From Fusarium oxysporum f. sp. lycopersici 4287 (lineage: Eukaryota > Ascomycota > Sordariomycetes > Hypocreales > Nectriaceae), in contig NC_030997.1 of the NCBI RefSeq assembly GCF_000149955.1, positions 372,001-436,000 of the forward strand: a DNA stretch of 64,000 nucleotides. Direction: 5' to 3'. The first letter of the stretch is position 1. Every line of letters begins with the position of its first letter. Made by a program: the position numbers and the translations under genes. Of this stretch, positions 44,540 to 54,597 are shown one piece after another. The notes beneath the pieces were generated by a model, which saw nothing but the letters and a program-made list of their open reading frames with translations, was not told the DNA's origin and did not search any database.

Positions 44540-44853
44540 TTTGTTTTCTTAGAGATGGTGAGAGTCGTATGAGAAAACGGAGTCTTTAATTTTTATAGTG
44601 CTATAAGCTCGATTTGAAGATCGCCAAAGCTCGGTGCGGGGTGACTCATTCCCCGGTGCCATATTTGAACGGGATGGTCTGATCCAGCGTTGCCATCTGC
44701 AACCCTCAAGTTATTTTATAATAACTAACACAGAGACCAGGCCTTCGGAATATAATGTAAAAACCTCAAAATCGCTCGCCTTCCCATTTAGCCCTCCATG
44801 ACAATTCGTCCAACTCCGCTGCATTAATCCTCCTGAGATGCAAGGATAGAATC
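44540..44853. other. intergenic, 314 nt
   Basis: This short gap holds the APH promoter and the 3' end of the next minus-strand gene. Nothing else is visible. Confidence 0.5.
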
Positions 44854-46448
44854 CTAATCTTGTTCCTCCGCATGACTGAACGCAGCGATGCACGCTTTCT
44901 CCAAATCCCTGGCGCACTCCCCTGTCTTCATCCAGACAGCACGCATGCTTTGTCGAAATTCGTTCATCTCAATGTAATTCTCGTGAATCGCTCGTGCCCG
45001 ATCTATGTCGTCCAGCGCCTGTATGCGCTTCTTTGCTTCGCCAACCTTCTTGATCGCTTCAGCTTGTCGTACTCGAAGCTGTTCAGCCTTGAGTCCATTT
45101 TTAGAGTCAGAAGACGCCTGGAGGAAAGAATCAAGTAGTTTGTTGACCCCGTTCAAGTATATCTCTCCTGTATTCGCCACAATCCCAGCCAGAACATCAT
45201 GATTAGCCGATTCTCTCAGTCCACTGTTCGTACTGTCGATCAATTCCCTGCTATGAGAGCGGATTTGCCGAAGCTGTTCTTTTCGTGCTTCTAGGCCTCC
45301 TAGTGCGTAGTCCGCCGCCGCTTTCTCAGACTCTGCTTGTTCAAGTTTCTGGATTGCCTCGCTTCGTAGCTGTGTAATCTTTCCGGGCTTGATGCTCATT
45401 ATGAGTATCTTGTACTTGTTGTAAGTTGAGTTCTCTGCACCGATCATCTGCTCAAACTTCCGCTTTCTGATTACTGGGGGCGCAGGTCCCTTTACACCGC
45501 TTGTGGACTGGGGGGTGTGTGCTTTAAGACTTTTAGATGTTCCCGTTTCCGAGGGCACTGGAAGACCATCGTTTCCATGTGCGATAGGAGTTTCGTGATT
45601 AAGATCGCAATGAATGGGTGTAGTAACAATAGATCCGCTTCTGTCGGTTTTATTGTCGCTGGACCTTTGGCTTACACTGTTAAGATGAACAACAGTCGAG
45701 CTTTGACGACTTTGATGAGGCGCCTTGTTGGCCACTGGGGTTTCTCCGTTCTTGATCTCGTCGACAATTATCTGTGCCAGTGAAAAATAGAGACATTGTT
45801 GGCCGCCATTCCCTACTGCCTTTCTGAGGAGACCGCCGTCAGCCCACAGAGAGTGAAGGTCAATTCCCTTGACCTGCGCCGCCCGTGTAATTGTCACAAG
45901 CCTCGGGACGTAGGATGAAGGCACTGGAGTACCATAAGATTGCTGCAGCGCAGCCCGAACATCAGCGGGGAGCCAGGACAGACCACCCCACGTCTTTGTC
46001 AACCACTGAGCGTCAGCGGCAACCTGCATGAAATAGTTATTCCAGCAGCCACTGCGCACTCTTGCCTCTTCTCTCTTAGCTTGTTCATAGATTTTTGAAC
46101 GAGCTTCGGAGCACTTGATGATGCCTGAAAGAATGGATGACATGTCCGCCGTGCTATCTGCCACCATCGCGAGCCCACGAGTGAAGCTTTCAGAGGTTTC
46201 CTGGAATGATTTGGTCCCAGTGAGTGATTTAGCTAGAAAGTGAATTTTCTGCAACTTGTTAGCATTTGCCAGGGATGAACGGTATTATGTGATATAGGAC
46301 TGGCAACTGCTGGAGTGGGCGCCATGGCTGGTTGGGCAGGTGCTTGCTGAACTGAGGATGCGACAAGTTGGTTTTTCTCATGAGAAGCTCGCTGATCTCC
46401 AGGCTTCGGGATAAAGGGTAAACGAGGATGTGTTGACTGGGATTCCAT
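44854..46448 (-). CDS. unknown helical/coiled-coil protein (about 511 aa)
   Basis: The main exon is 44854-46248. An N-terminal Pro/Gln/Ala-rich segment (46448 down to about 46308) can be joined through a GTTGCC...TGCAG intron with a TGCTAAC branch in phase 0; the donor is weak, so this junction is tentative. The N-terminal domain (~200 aa) is helical with DAQWLTKTWGGLSWLPADV and SLWADGGLLRKAVGNGGQQ. A Ser/Thr/Pro linker follows, containing a basic patch (VIRKRKFEQM). The C-terminal ~190 residues form long amphipathic helices typical of coiled coil (AIQKLEQAESEKAAADYALG; EAIKKVGEAKKRIQALDD). No family is recognised. It lies 366 nt downstream of, and co-oriented with, another unknown gene (46815-48323). 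Confidence 0.68.
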
Positions 46449-46814
46449 GGTATCTCCTTGAGAAGCTCTAGTTGCTTGATTCACGTAACGAAAAGAGAGG
46501 CACGACTAAGATATGTTGATGAAGTCTGACTTTTATAAAGTAAAGGCTGTAAGGTCTAGACCATAGGCTCTTGGGCTGTGTGATAAATAAATATACGGAA
46601 AGGCGGGGCGGCAAAGCAGAGGATAAAGGACATGAGGAAGTACTTGTAGAAAAATAATAGATTAAAGCTGCTGGTGGTTGCGTGAAAAGGTTGAGCCTTG
46701 GCTTTGCACTAGGCCTGTTGCCACTGCTGTGTTTCCTGATGTAAGAGGTGCATGAAAGAAGATGTTTGCTTTTATGTGGGGTTACTTCGTGATAAATATA
46801 TGTAGCTATTATAA
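46449..46814. other. intergenic, 366 nt
   Basis: This lies between two co-oriented minus-strand genes of unknown family and is the likely promoter of the downstream one. No distinct motif is seen. Confidence 0.5.
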
Positions 46815-48323
46815 CTATGGTGGAGATGGCACAGTTTGGCTAACCCAGCCAATAATCTGCGGTGCTCCAAAGAATATCTGGCAGCCAGTTGAAGTTGGGT
46901 TAACTTTGATCTCCTTGGTCGCAGCACTGTTTGAAACTGACCAAGGCCCATATCCAACCACTTCACTACCAGCTTTCCAAAACTCCTCTATAGCCTTCGC
47001 TTCTCCCTTAAACTCAATCGTTGTATCAGCAGCAATGATAAAAGAGGTCGGATAGGCAGCGAAGACCCATTCATCACTGTTTTCATCCCCATGGTCCTTG
47101 ATCATCTGCTGAATGCGACTTGGGCCAGGGCTGACTTTGACACCTCTTTGCACCTCGAAATCAGTGTCGCTGAAGAGCTCGCTGTGTAACCATGGGCGGT
47201 CGATGTTGACGACGAGGGCAGAAAATGAAATGCTAACATCGCAGGATGCCATCTCTCGGCGTAGTTCCTCATGCAAGTCAGCACCACCCAAGGTCCAAAG
47301 ACCAAAGCCGACGGTTCCACTTTCATGAGTCTGGATATCCGATGCAGAGTAGTACAGTGTGATTCTGCTCCATGCAGTCCCATCACTGCCGTTCAGCTGC
47401 CCATTGTCATTCTGCTTACGCCACTCCTCAGCTTTGACCTTACAGGATGTAGCCCAGGTTTTAGGCGTGAGACTAACACCGTAGACCTCTCCATCGCGAC
47501 TTAGATCGTCTATCGCAGAGTTCCTCATCGCCTCCTTGCTGCTTTCGATGCGCGCCATGGAATCCATCTGGACCATACCAAAGGTAAAGTCGACCGCAGG
47601 TTTCTTTCCATTAATAATCCAATCCATCCATGCACCTTGAAGAGCATTCTTATAGAACTTTCCCTCGCCCTTGCACCAGTCATCGAAATATTTCTGTCGC
47701 TTTTCGACATAATCCTTGGTCCCCTCCTCAAAGGCGTCTTGAGCATCACGAGTAGCCTTGATCTTTGCCCTTTCCCAAATTTGTTGCTGTTCAGTCCACT
47801 TCATCTCCTTATCGCGATAAATTTCAACGATGGTCTTTGAAGTTCCGGGGACTTTCTGTTTGAAAAACTCCATCGACTTTGCGTAGTCAATCTTTCCGTG
47901 GCTGGGGATGCCCGGGCTGGGGGTGAATGTCGGGCTTGCGGGAATTAAACTATCAATGGCGCGAGCATAACTACGTGCGACACTCTTCCTCTCGTTCAAG
48001 ACCTACGAAATGTCAGTAGCTATAGTTGAGTGTGATGAGGCTAAGCATACCGCCAATTTACTCAACGGCATCATTCCGTCAACCAAGCTGGCTTCAGCTT
48101 GTCTGACACTTGCAGGAGGAAGAATTTGCTTGGATTCATCGTACAAAAACGGCCCTCCATGATCCGAGTCGGTCAGATCAATCAGAGTTCCTGGAACTGT
48201 GATAGTCAGGTACTGCTCTGGACCGATAGGGAGAGACGCGGAGATGGCATCTCTGACTTGTGCGCTCACGCTCGCAAGGGAGGTAAGAGCCTCTCTAGGA
48301 AGTTGTTCAAGCTTGGTGGCCAT
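46815..48323 (-). CDS. unknown protein with helical N-half and beta-rich C-terminal domain (486 aa)
   Basis: Two exons (48051-48323, 46815-48002) join at LSKLA-VLNERKSV in phase. The N-terminal half is helical and charged (SAQVRDAISASL, DKEMKWTEQQQIWERAKIKA, DYVEKRQKYFDDWCKGEGKF). A middle block, FTFGMVQMDSMARIESSKEA, precedes a C-terminal domain rich in strands: ISFSALVVNIDRPWLHSELF, WVFAAYPTSFIIAADTTIEF, VGYGPWSVSNSA and a final IFFGAPQIIGWVSQ. There is no signal peptide. The RPWL...F plus P-T-S-F-I-I-A arrangement looks like a distinct conserved domain, but I cannot name it. Pairing with the neighbouring coiled-coil gene suggests a joint function. Confidence 0.75.
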
Positions 48324-48895
48324 GGTAGTCTTTAGGATTGTTCAAGTCCAAGTCTAGAAATGATCATGGCAGTTGGATTAAAGTCGAACAAAACAAGATA
48401 ATAAACTCTCATACTCTTCAACCTCGGGTCGCTTTCTGTCAATATCTGGTGGGTTTCAGCAAGCCACATTTTACCCGATTGTAGGCCATGCATGGAGGCA
48501 AAGAAATACAATCATCAGTGACAAAAAGATTTAGGTAAGTTTGGTGTAAATCTAGTGGACCTTTAGACCAGTATTTCTGGCAACTTGATTCACTGCTGGA
48601 AGTTTTGTTGTTCCATGTGAGCAGTTCAATCAATAGCGCAATTGGCGAAGTGGGCTGATAGACCCGGAATGGTAAAGACGATTAATAGTTTGCTGCAAGT
48701 CTTGGTAAAACAGACCAATGGTACCTCGTATTCCTGAATGTGGGATGGCCAAGTGACTTTGAAGATATCGCTTATGCTGCTGAAAGGCTAGATGAAGAAG
48801 TACTATTTGTGTGAAACGTGCATGATGTGGCAAAACACAATGTGTATCTACTGTGCATATAGACAGAGTTGAAGATTTTGGCAAAAACAAAGGCT
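48324..48895. other. intergenic, 572 nt
   Basis: This region is upstream of the 46815-48323 gene and downstream of the tRNA (both minus strand). It contains one dispersed-repeat copy (48529-48573) and no supported gene. Confidence 0.5.
48529..48573 (+). repeat. AT-rich dispersed repeat, copy C
   Basis: This copy reads TTTAGGTAAGTTTGGTGTAA, then ATCTAGTGGACCTTTAGACC. It is nearly identical to the copy at 52224-52270. Confidence 0.65.
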
Positions 48896-48988
48896 TGCGG
48901 TTTGTGTGGATCGAACACACGACCTTCAGATATCAATTAATTGAAGTTTGACTTCAGTCTGACGCTCTCCCAACTGAGCTAAACCCGC
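48896..48988 (-). tRNA. tRNA-Phe(GAA) with 20-nt intron
   Basis: On the minus strand the sequence starts GCGGGTTTAGCTCAGTTGGG and ends with the T arm GTGTGTTCGATCCACAC and AAACCGCA. The anticodon loop is CTGAAG|A, giving anticodon GAA. A 20-nt intron interrupts it one base 3' of the anticodon (after G37), the canonical position for nuclear tRNA introns. The mature length is 73 nt, and the sequence matches fungal nuclear tRNA-Phe as I know it. An oligo-T run follows (TTTTT, complement of 48882-48886), consistent with Pol III termination. A and B boxes are intact. Confidence 0.95.
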
Positions 48989-49408
48989 TGACTAATAATT
49001 ATGGTTTTGCTTATTTCTCATATCATTGCATTGTGCATTTGGTAAGTCTGCCGTGAGACTTAATTAGACAGCAAGCTGGAAAATCCTATATTGGGCTATT
49101 ATCTGGGTAGTTAGTATACTGCCCGAAATGTATTTTCGACAGTTTTATTCGAAGTTCATAGACTTACCAGCTGATGCTTATATTGCGCTCCTCACCTCGC
49201 TATGTCGGCCTTTGAGTTCTCTAAACCTAACCTTGTAGCAACCTCACGAAATACACTTCAAGGGCATCACTGACTTTCTAATCATCGTGTGAGTAAGTGG
49301 TTGTGTCACACTATGATAAAAACATTTAAACTTTCCTGGTACTCTGCCCTGCCCCGCCTACTTCTCCTTTCCTCTCGCAGATACCTCACTTTCCGATTTG
49401 ATTGTGCT
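48989..49408. other. intergenic, 420 nt
   Basis: This AT-rich spacer between the tRNA and the degenerate F-box gene contains no supported feature. Confidence 0.5.
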
Positions 49409-50491
49409 ATGGCTGACGTGTTGTATGCGTGCTGTATAACACTAATGATATTGTTGATCTTAGGAATGTTCTGGATATCATACAGTATGAAAATATGTCC
49501 TATATAGCAATGTGTTAACTAACTACTGTCGTAGCGGGTTCTCGCCCAATCGACTTGGGGGGAAATACATCCAACAATGGAACAGGTACGAGGATATGCT
49601 CACTTTAAAGTTCGAATTACTGATCAATATCACCTAGGATATGATGATTCAATGAGAAGGACCGACGCCGAAACGAACAAGAGGGAAACTGCAATAGAAC
49701 TAAGCCTTTGGAAGAAACCACCATTTTCAACACTCGGAAATGGGCTCCCTCATCAAACACAGCTTGTCCACGACCATGTATCTCTTGGGTCTCCCGAGCC
49801 TTCTAGACTGCAGAGACTTCCTGATGAGATATTGTTGATGATAAGCTCCTGGCTCTCCTCAAAAGGTGATAGAGAATGCGTGCTTGCTTTCTTTGCCTTG
49901 CGGCAAATTTCTCGGAGGTTCCGGCGCCTGATGCACGGGGTGGAGTTCTGCTGTCAATGGTGCTCTGATGGCTATGAAGATTGGCTGAAACCCGAAGGAT
50001 CTCCGTGGCGGGTACGTCATCGTTTTGAGTACTAAGTACCACTCCTCGGATTGGAGACTAAAGGAAATTAGGAAGCTTATGAGAAAGGACAACGCGTGCA
50101 AACGCTGCCAGAAGCGCAAAGCAAAATAGGATAGCAGGAAACTCCTGTAACTTACAAGTTTCAAACGCTCTTTTCCTACACATGCGGTGGCTGAGCATCC
50201 AAGGGCCCAGGCCGACCGCACGCCTGCAGCCCATTTCGCACCTTGAAGGTGGCGTGTGGCCACTGCGAGAAGGAAAAAGGCTGTGTTGTCTTGACGTATC
50301 TCAGAAGGATATGCTTTGGCATGCCAGGGTCAAATGGAGGAGGCCTGCCCCAAGATTGGTTCCATGCCATCGACACAGGCTCTTATAAGTATTATGGCCA
50401 CTTTGGTGTCCCTGAAATTCGTCGTGATACGAGCTGTCGCTATCACTGCGGCGAGGGAATGATTACAAGCTATGCTTTGGTCAATAAGTGA
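49409..50491 (+). pseudogene. degenerate F-box gene with N-terminal TM segment
   Basis: Exon 1 (49409-49484) encodes a hydrophobic N-terminus (YACCITLMILLILGMFWISY). GTATGA...TAG and GTACGA...TAG introns then join it in phase to the F-box exon, which reads SRLQRLPDEILLMISSWLSS and FALRQISRRFRRLMHG. A stop follows HRFEY at 50033-50035. Beyond it, in broken frames, is a CKRCQKRKAK remnant, and at about 50243-50491 a block VACGHCEKEKGCVV then GGLPQDWFHAIDTGSYKYYG. This corresponds to the C-terminal part of the intact F-box protein at 15764-17683. The middle ~250 residues are missing. It may still express a short TM/F-box protein of about 175 aa. Confidence 0.7.
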
Positions 50492-50837
50492 CGCAGGGAG
50501 CGCGAGGTAATTTGCAGAAGGCGGGCCTGCACGAACGATTAGATCATGTAGAAGGAAATTACCACTCTATTAACTGAGCCAAGTCCGTTCACTAAGTCTT
50601 TTGGCGAGAAATTCAATACTCACTTTATTTATTTATTTATTTGATATGTAATGCTGACGTAAAGCTACCTGGCAACCAACGTCATATTATGAAAGTTGGG
50701 ATGCTGCCTGAAGTGTGTTTTTGAGAGTGGTATTTTGATACATACTTTCATGATACAGTATCGGTGGGGAAAGAACACTTCGGATATTACGGATCATTCG
50801 GAACTCCCAAAAGTCTCCTCAACTGAACCGAGCTATT
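50492..50837. other. intergenic with (ATTT)n tract
   Basis: This 346-nt convergent region contains a short TTTA microsatellite at about 50623-50642. No gene is seen. Confidence 0.5.
50623..50642. repeat. (TTTA)n microsatellite, about five units
   Basis: Uninterrupted TTTA repeats lie in noncoding DNA. Confidence 0.8.
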
Positions 50838-51854
50838 TTACTTTGACATCTGTTTCAACCTGCGTGACAACCACTCCCCAGCAGTATAAACCCTTTCTTC
50901 GCCAACCTTCCCACCAACAGCAACTACGGGTTCATCCTTGTACTGCTCAACTGGCTCCATCAACACATCATCAGCCGGTCTAACGAAATACACCAAACTG
51001 TACCGATCGAGTCGTCCTTGCGGTCCTGGTAACGGCACCACGCGATGCTTTCCCGACTTGAGACGTCCATTACTGAACTTGACCATCGCATCGCCAAGAT
51101 TGATAATAGCGTGTCCGGGTAATGGCCTCACAAATGCCCATTCTCCCTGTTTTGCTGGGTCGTGAGATTGAATCTGCAGACCACCGACCCAATTGAACAA
51201 CACGGTGATGCTACCAAAGTCTGTATGGGAGGCAAGACCAATTCTATTACCATCTGCAGCGTCGCAACCTGGCATTTTGGTCATTCTGATATGATCTCCA
51301 GAAAGTGAAGAGATCTTGTTTCTCTTGGCAAACTCATCGGATGGTAGGTCGAGTTGTTGCGCCAAAATGCGAAGGATCATAAGACCCAAAGAGTGACAGT
51401 TTTCAGCATATTTGCCCAAGTCTGTCCATCGATCGGTTATCTCTGCAGGATACTTTCGTGCCTCAGAGTTTCCCAACAAGTGATCTTTGCTCACGTTGAA
51501 GAACTCAGTTGTATCGGGTCGTGCATCTTTATCAGTCTGCTTAACTGCCCCGGCGGGTTTGTAGCCGAACATTTCTTTGCCCCGCTCTGCGACGCATTCC
51601 ATCTTTTTGTCTAGAGGGATGTTGAGAGCGCGTTTCGAGATAGCGAGGATATCTTCAGTGTCGTTCAGAAGAGCTTGTCCGGCAGAGTCATCGGTGAGGT
51701 CAAGATAGAAGAATCCGTCTGATTGAGAAGCTTTGAGCACCTTTATCACCTCATCTTTGTCCAAGTTCTTGAGCTTGGAGTATGAGATCCGGGCGATGGG
51801 CACTATTGGCAGATCATCTGGGAATGGAGGAATGGAGTTATCGAGGCTGCCCAT
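50838..51854 (-). CDS. 2-oxoglutarate/Fe(II)-dependent dioxygenase (338 aa)
   Basis: This single-exon member of the isopenicillin-N-synthase-like family has an N-terminal DIOX_N-like region (LPIVPIARISYSKL, SDGFFYLDLT). The core carries the iron triad His210-x-Asp212 (LASHTDFGSITVLF) and His270 (LKSGKHRVVP), with Arg284-x-Ser286 (DRYSLVYF) for 2-oxoglutarate. Length is standard and all catalytic residues are present. These enzymes hydroxylate, desaturate or cyclise small molecules in the cytosol. Substrate is unknown and the neighbours give no pathway hint. Confidence 0.92.
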   Translation of the reverse strand: MGSLDNSIPPFPDDLPIVPIARISYSKLKNLDKDEVIKVLKASQSDGFFYLDLTDDSAGQALLNDTEDILAISKRALNIPLDKKMECVAERGKEMFGYKPAGAVKQTDKDARPDTTEFFNVSKDHLLGNSEARKYPAEITDRWTDLGKYAENCHSLGLMILRILAQQLDLPSDEFAKRNKISSLSGDHIRMTKMPGCDAADGNRIGLASHTDFGSITVLFNWVGGLQIQSHDPAKQGEWAFVRPLPGHAIINLGDAMVKFSNGRLKSGKHRVVPLPGPQGRLDRYSLVYFVRPADDVLMEPVEQYKDEPVVAVGGKVGEERVYTAGEWLSRRLKQMSK

Positions 51855-52435
51855 TTTCCTGTTTTGGTTTTGTAGGTTATGGAATGAGTAAAGGTCTTTA
51901 GATTGAGGGTGGATTGAAGCTGGCCGATGCGACTGTTAAGTACCGAGAGGTTATTCTTAGCGCACGGTAACATCCGACAGAAGGTCGGGTACTGCCTTCT
52001 CGATCAGGTTTTCGATAGGTTCCAAGATATCTTTTGTCCCATAATTTCCATCGAGGGCGCTCGGATCACTAGAGCTATATGGAAGGTTCCAAGATATACT
52101 CCAGTTAACGTGGTAGAACAGATGTCCCACCTCAAGGGCTTTGTCAACTAGACCTTCGGCCAGACCTGGGAATGAATCGAACTTGAACTTATCACCTCGC
52201 TCAAACGATATTATCACCAAAGACTTAGGTAAGTTTGGTGTAGTTTAGTGGGCCTTTAGAGTAGTTATTCCTAAAGTTGGAAGATCTCTTTCTTTCGGAG
52301 GGCAAGGTTATCTATTATGGTTCCCCCCCCCCCGCGGCATGGATTCTTCTTTAGATGCAAAAGACAATCGCTGTGTATTTATTCTATGTTTCGTAATGTT
52401 TGTCCAACTCAATCATTCTATCCAACGCCCATCAT
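51855..52435. other. intergenic with dispersed repeat and C11 run
   Basis: This is the dioxygenase promoter side. It contains a dispersed-repeat copy (52224-52270) and an 11-base poly-C run (52323-52333). No gene is supported. Confidence 0.5.
52224..52270 (+). repeat. AT-rich dispersed repeat, copy D
   Basis: This copy reads CTTAGGTAAGTTTGGTGTA, then GTTTAGTGGGCCTTTAGAGT. It is nearly identical to copy C over about 40 nt. Confidence 0.65.
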
Positions 52436-53722
52436 CTATTCATCATCATCATCTAGATCTCCCCCAATGACATTTAAATGCAACTGCTCCTGCTTCTTAA
52501 CCGCCTCCAAAACCTCCTTCGGAACCTCATCCTCATCAACCAAAACAATCAACTCCTTCAATTTCCTACAAGTTATATGCAAACTCTCAATAGCACTAAC
52601 AAACAAATCCGTAACTTCTTCATCCGTACCCAACGGATTAAAAAACTCTAATGTTTCTAATTCAGGCGGTAGTCCAACAGAGTGTAGCCGTGGTTTCTTT
52701 GTAGATTTTCCAAAAAGCTGATAGTCCCAGTTTAAGCGGAGTGTTTTTAGCGCGGTGAACTCGCGGAGGGCGAGGGGGCGTGCGCTGGCTAGCATGGGGA
52801 AGTCGATGGTGATGGTTTCTAACGAGTGGCATTGTTCTTTTAGGGAGAGGATGTAGTCGCGTATACTAGCTGAGCTTTCTTCGAGTTCGGGCTCCGGTTC
52901 TTCTCTTTGGGTGAGGACGAATTCTTTGAGGGCTTCGGGGAACATGAGCACGTCTGAGAGCGCGTCGTCGTTGATGTCGCATTCTATCAGGTGGAGCTTG
53001 CTGAGCGCTGTATTGTGTGGACGCTCGATTAACTCAAAGCCTCTGTCGTCTAATTTTGCTCGCTTGATGACCAGTGTTTCGAGGGTTGGATGTGTGAAGA
53101 TGTGGATGTTCTCTTGGAGATCCCAGTACTGATCGGCCTCATCCTGGTAGAACAGGGTACAGGATTGCAGACAAGCGAGATCGAAGGGTCCGTTGAAGAG
53201 ATTCCCTATACTGTGCAGAAGACCAACCGGTACAGCGATATCGAGAGTTTTGAGATTCGACATGGTTGAGATTGTATGCGATACCGAATTGGTTGGCTCT
53301 AGCGTGTCGGAGATGAGACGTGTTAACTCTGAAGCCGGGTACGCCAGCTTGACCCCCTCGATAGCAGATCCTCGCCTTGGTCGTCGATTAAGCGATTGAC
53401 TAAAGATGAGATGAAGCTCCGGTTTAAGCCACTGAACCGTATTATACAGGACAGCATCCGCGAGGGCATGATAGCGCTTGTTCAACCGCGACACGCTGCA
53501 GAGGTCATGCTTGGGCAGTGTTTCCAGTATCGACACGAGAATCTCATCCGTGAGCCGCGCGAGGCTATCGCAGTGAGCGCCATGATGAAGAGGAATGGCC
53601 ACCATGTCTGGTTCGTTGGATAAAGATAGTGAGGAGAGACGTGATACGATGTTTGGAGTGGTGTGTTGTGGACTCGAGGTTGGAGCGATTAGCGCGTCTA
53701 GTGACGTAACGGATTGAGCCAT
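52436..53722 (-). CDS. F-box protein with LRR-like region (428 aa)
   Basis: A single exon encodes an F-box at about residues 52-92 (CDSLARLTDEILVSILETLP, then VSRLNKRYHALADAVLYNTV). It is followed by irregular leucine-rich segments (LACLQSCTLFYQ, TLETLVIKRAKLDDRGF, ALSKLHLIECDINDDALSDV, LETITIDFPMLASA, LKTLRLNWDYQLF). The acidic end is VIGGDLDDDDE. The design is that of an SCF substrate receptor. Unlike the F-box proteins at 15764 and 49409 it lacks CxxC knuckles, so it is not a recent copy of them. Confidence 0.83.
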   Translation of the reverse strand: MAQSVTSLDALIAPTSSPQHTTPNIVSRLSSLSLSNEPDMVAIPLHHGAHCDSLARLTDEILVSILETLPKHDLCSVSRLNKRYHALADAVLYNTVQWLKPELHLIFSQSLNRRPRRGSAIEGVKLAYPASELTRLISDTLEPTNSVSHTISTMSNLKTLDIAVPVGLLHSIGNLFNGPFDLACLQSCTLFYQDEADQYWDLQENIHIFTHPTLETLVIKRAKLDDRGFELIERPHNTALSKLHLIECDINDDALSDVLMFPEALKEFVLTQREEPEPELEESSASIRDYILSLKEQCHSLETITIDFPMLASARPLALREFTALKTLRLNWDYQLFGKSTKKPRLHSVGLPPELETLEFFNPLGTDEEVTDLFVSAIESLHITCRKLKELIVLVDEDEVPKEVLEAVKKQEQLHLNVIGGDLDDDDE

Positions 53723-54597
53723 TTTATGTGGACCGTATGGGGTAAGCCGGGTTATGTAAGCGAGAATGGGTGAGGCTTGGCGAGGTTAGGGCGATCAAGA
53801 CAGATTTCAGAATGCGGAGTGAAAGTGCACAGACGCGGATCATGCCTGGGTAGAAATTATTTATAGATTCAGGGAGAAGTTTGTCTATTCATGTAGGGGA
53901 AAGGGATTTATTCTGTGTATGGACCAGATCTGGTGTAGATGCCTGGAATGACTCAGATATTGGGTTTGTCACTCACCGAGAATACCGAGTGTTGAGAGGT
54001 TAGAGAGTCAGTTGTGAAATGTTAAATTTAGCACCGTGAATCTTGATGCGATTTTGACGCGTAGCCAGGTGACTTTGCGTCGCTGCGAGTGGTATTGACC
54101 TTGACTTGCGCGCTGCTACGCCGTATCGAATTCCTCATTCGCCCAACATTGAAGACGGAGATAACCAAGATTGCAAAAAAATCATTTATTTAAACTTATT
54201 CATTCGTGAAAAAACTTCAGATTGGGGTCCCACGCGGATTTTCCGTGGCTACCCTGGAAAGCTTTACGGTTAACCTCGTTCGCTTGCAGGAAAGGCCGTG
54301 ATTTTCGCGACGGCATCATCAGGTCTCGTGACCTTGCCTTGCAAAAAAGGCTTTCACGATTCAGACTGTCCATATGCTGTTGAAAATAATTTTCACCTTT
54401 AATCTGGTCCATAAAACCTTACCTGCAAAAATCGCTTGGCGTCGCCATTTTCGCCAATCAGTGTATTAAAATTAGCACGTGGAGATGATTGCGCCTCTTC
54501 AAATTGCTTGGCAAACCGTCCGCTCAGGAGCTTTAATGAAGGTTCGCCCACTAAAGTAAAATATCATCCCCTTAATACTTGTTCTGCAAACTTTATC
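53723..54597. other. intergenic, 875 nt
   Basis: This lies between divergent genes (F-box/LRR leftward, unknown protein rightward). Open frames continue upstream of 54598 to 54436 but without an ATG, so I treat them as leader. A 70-codon minus ORF (54200-54412) has no support. Confidence 0.45.
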
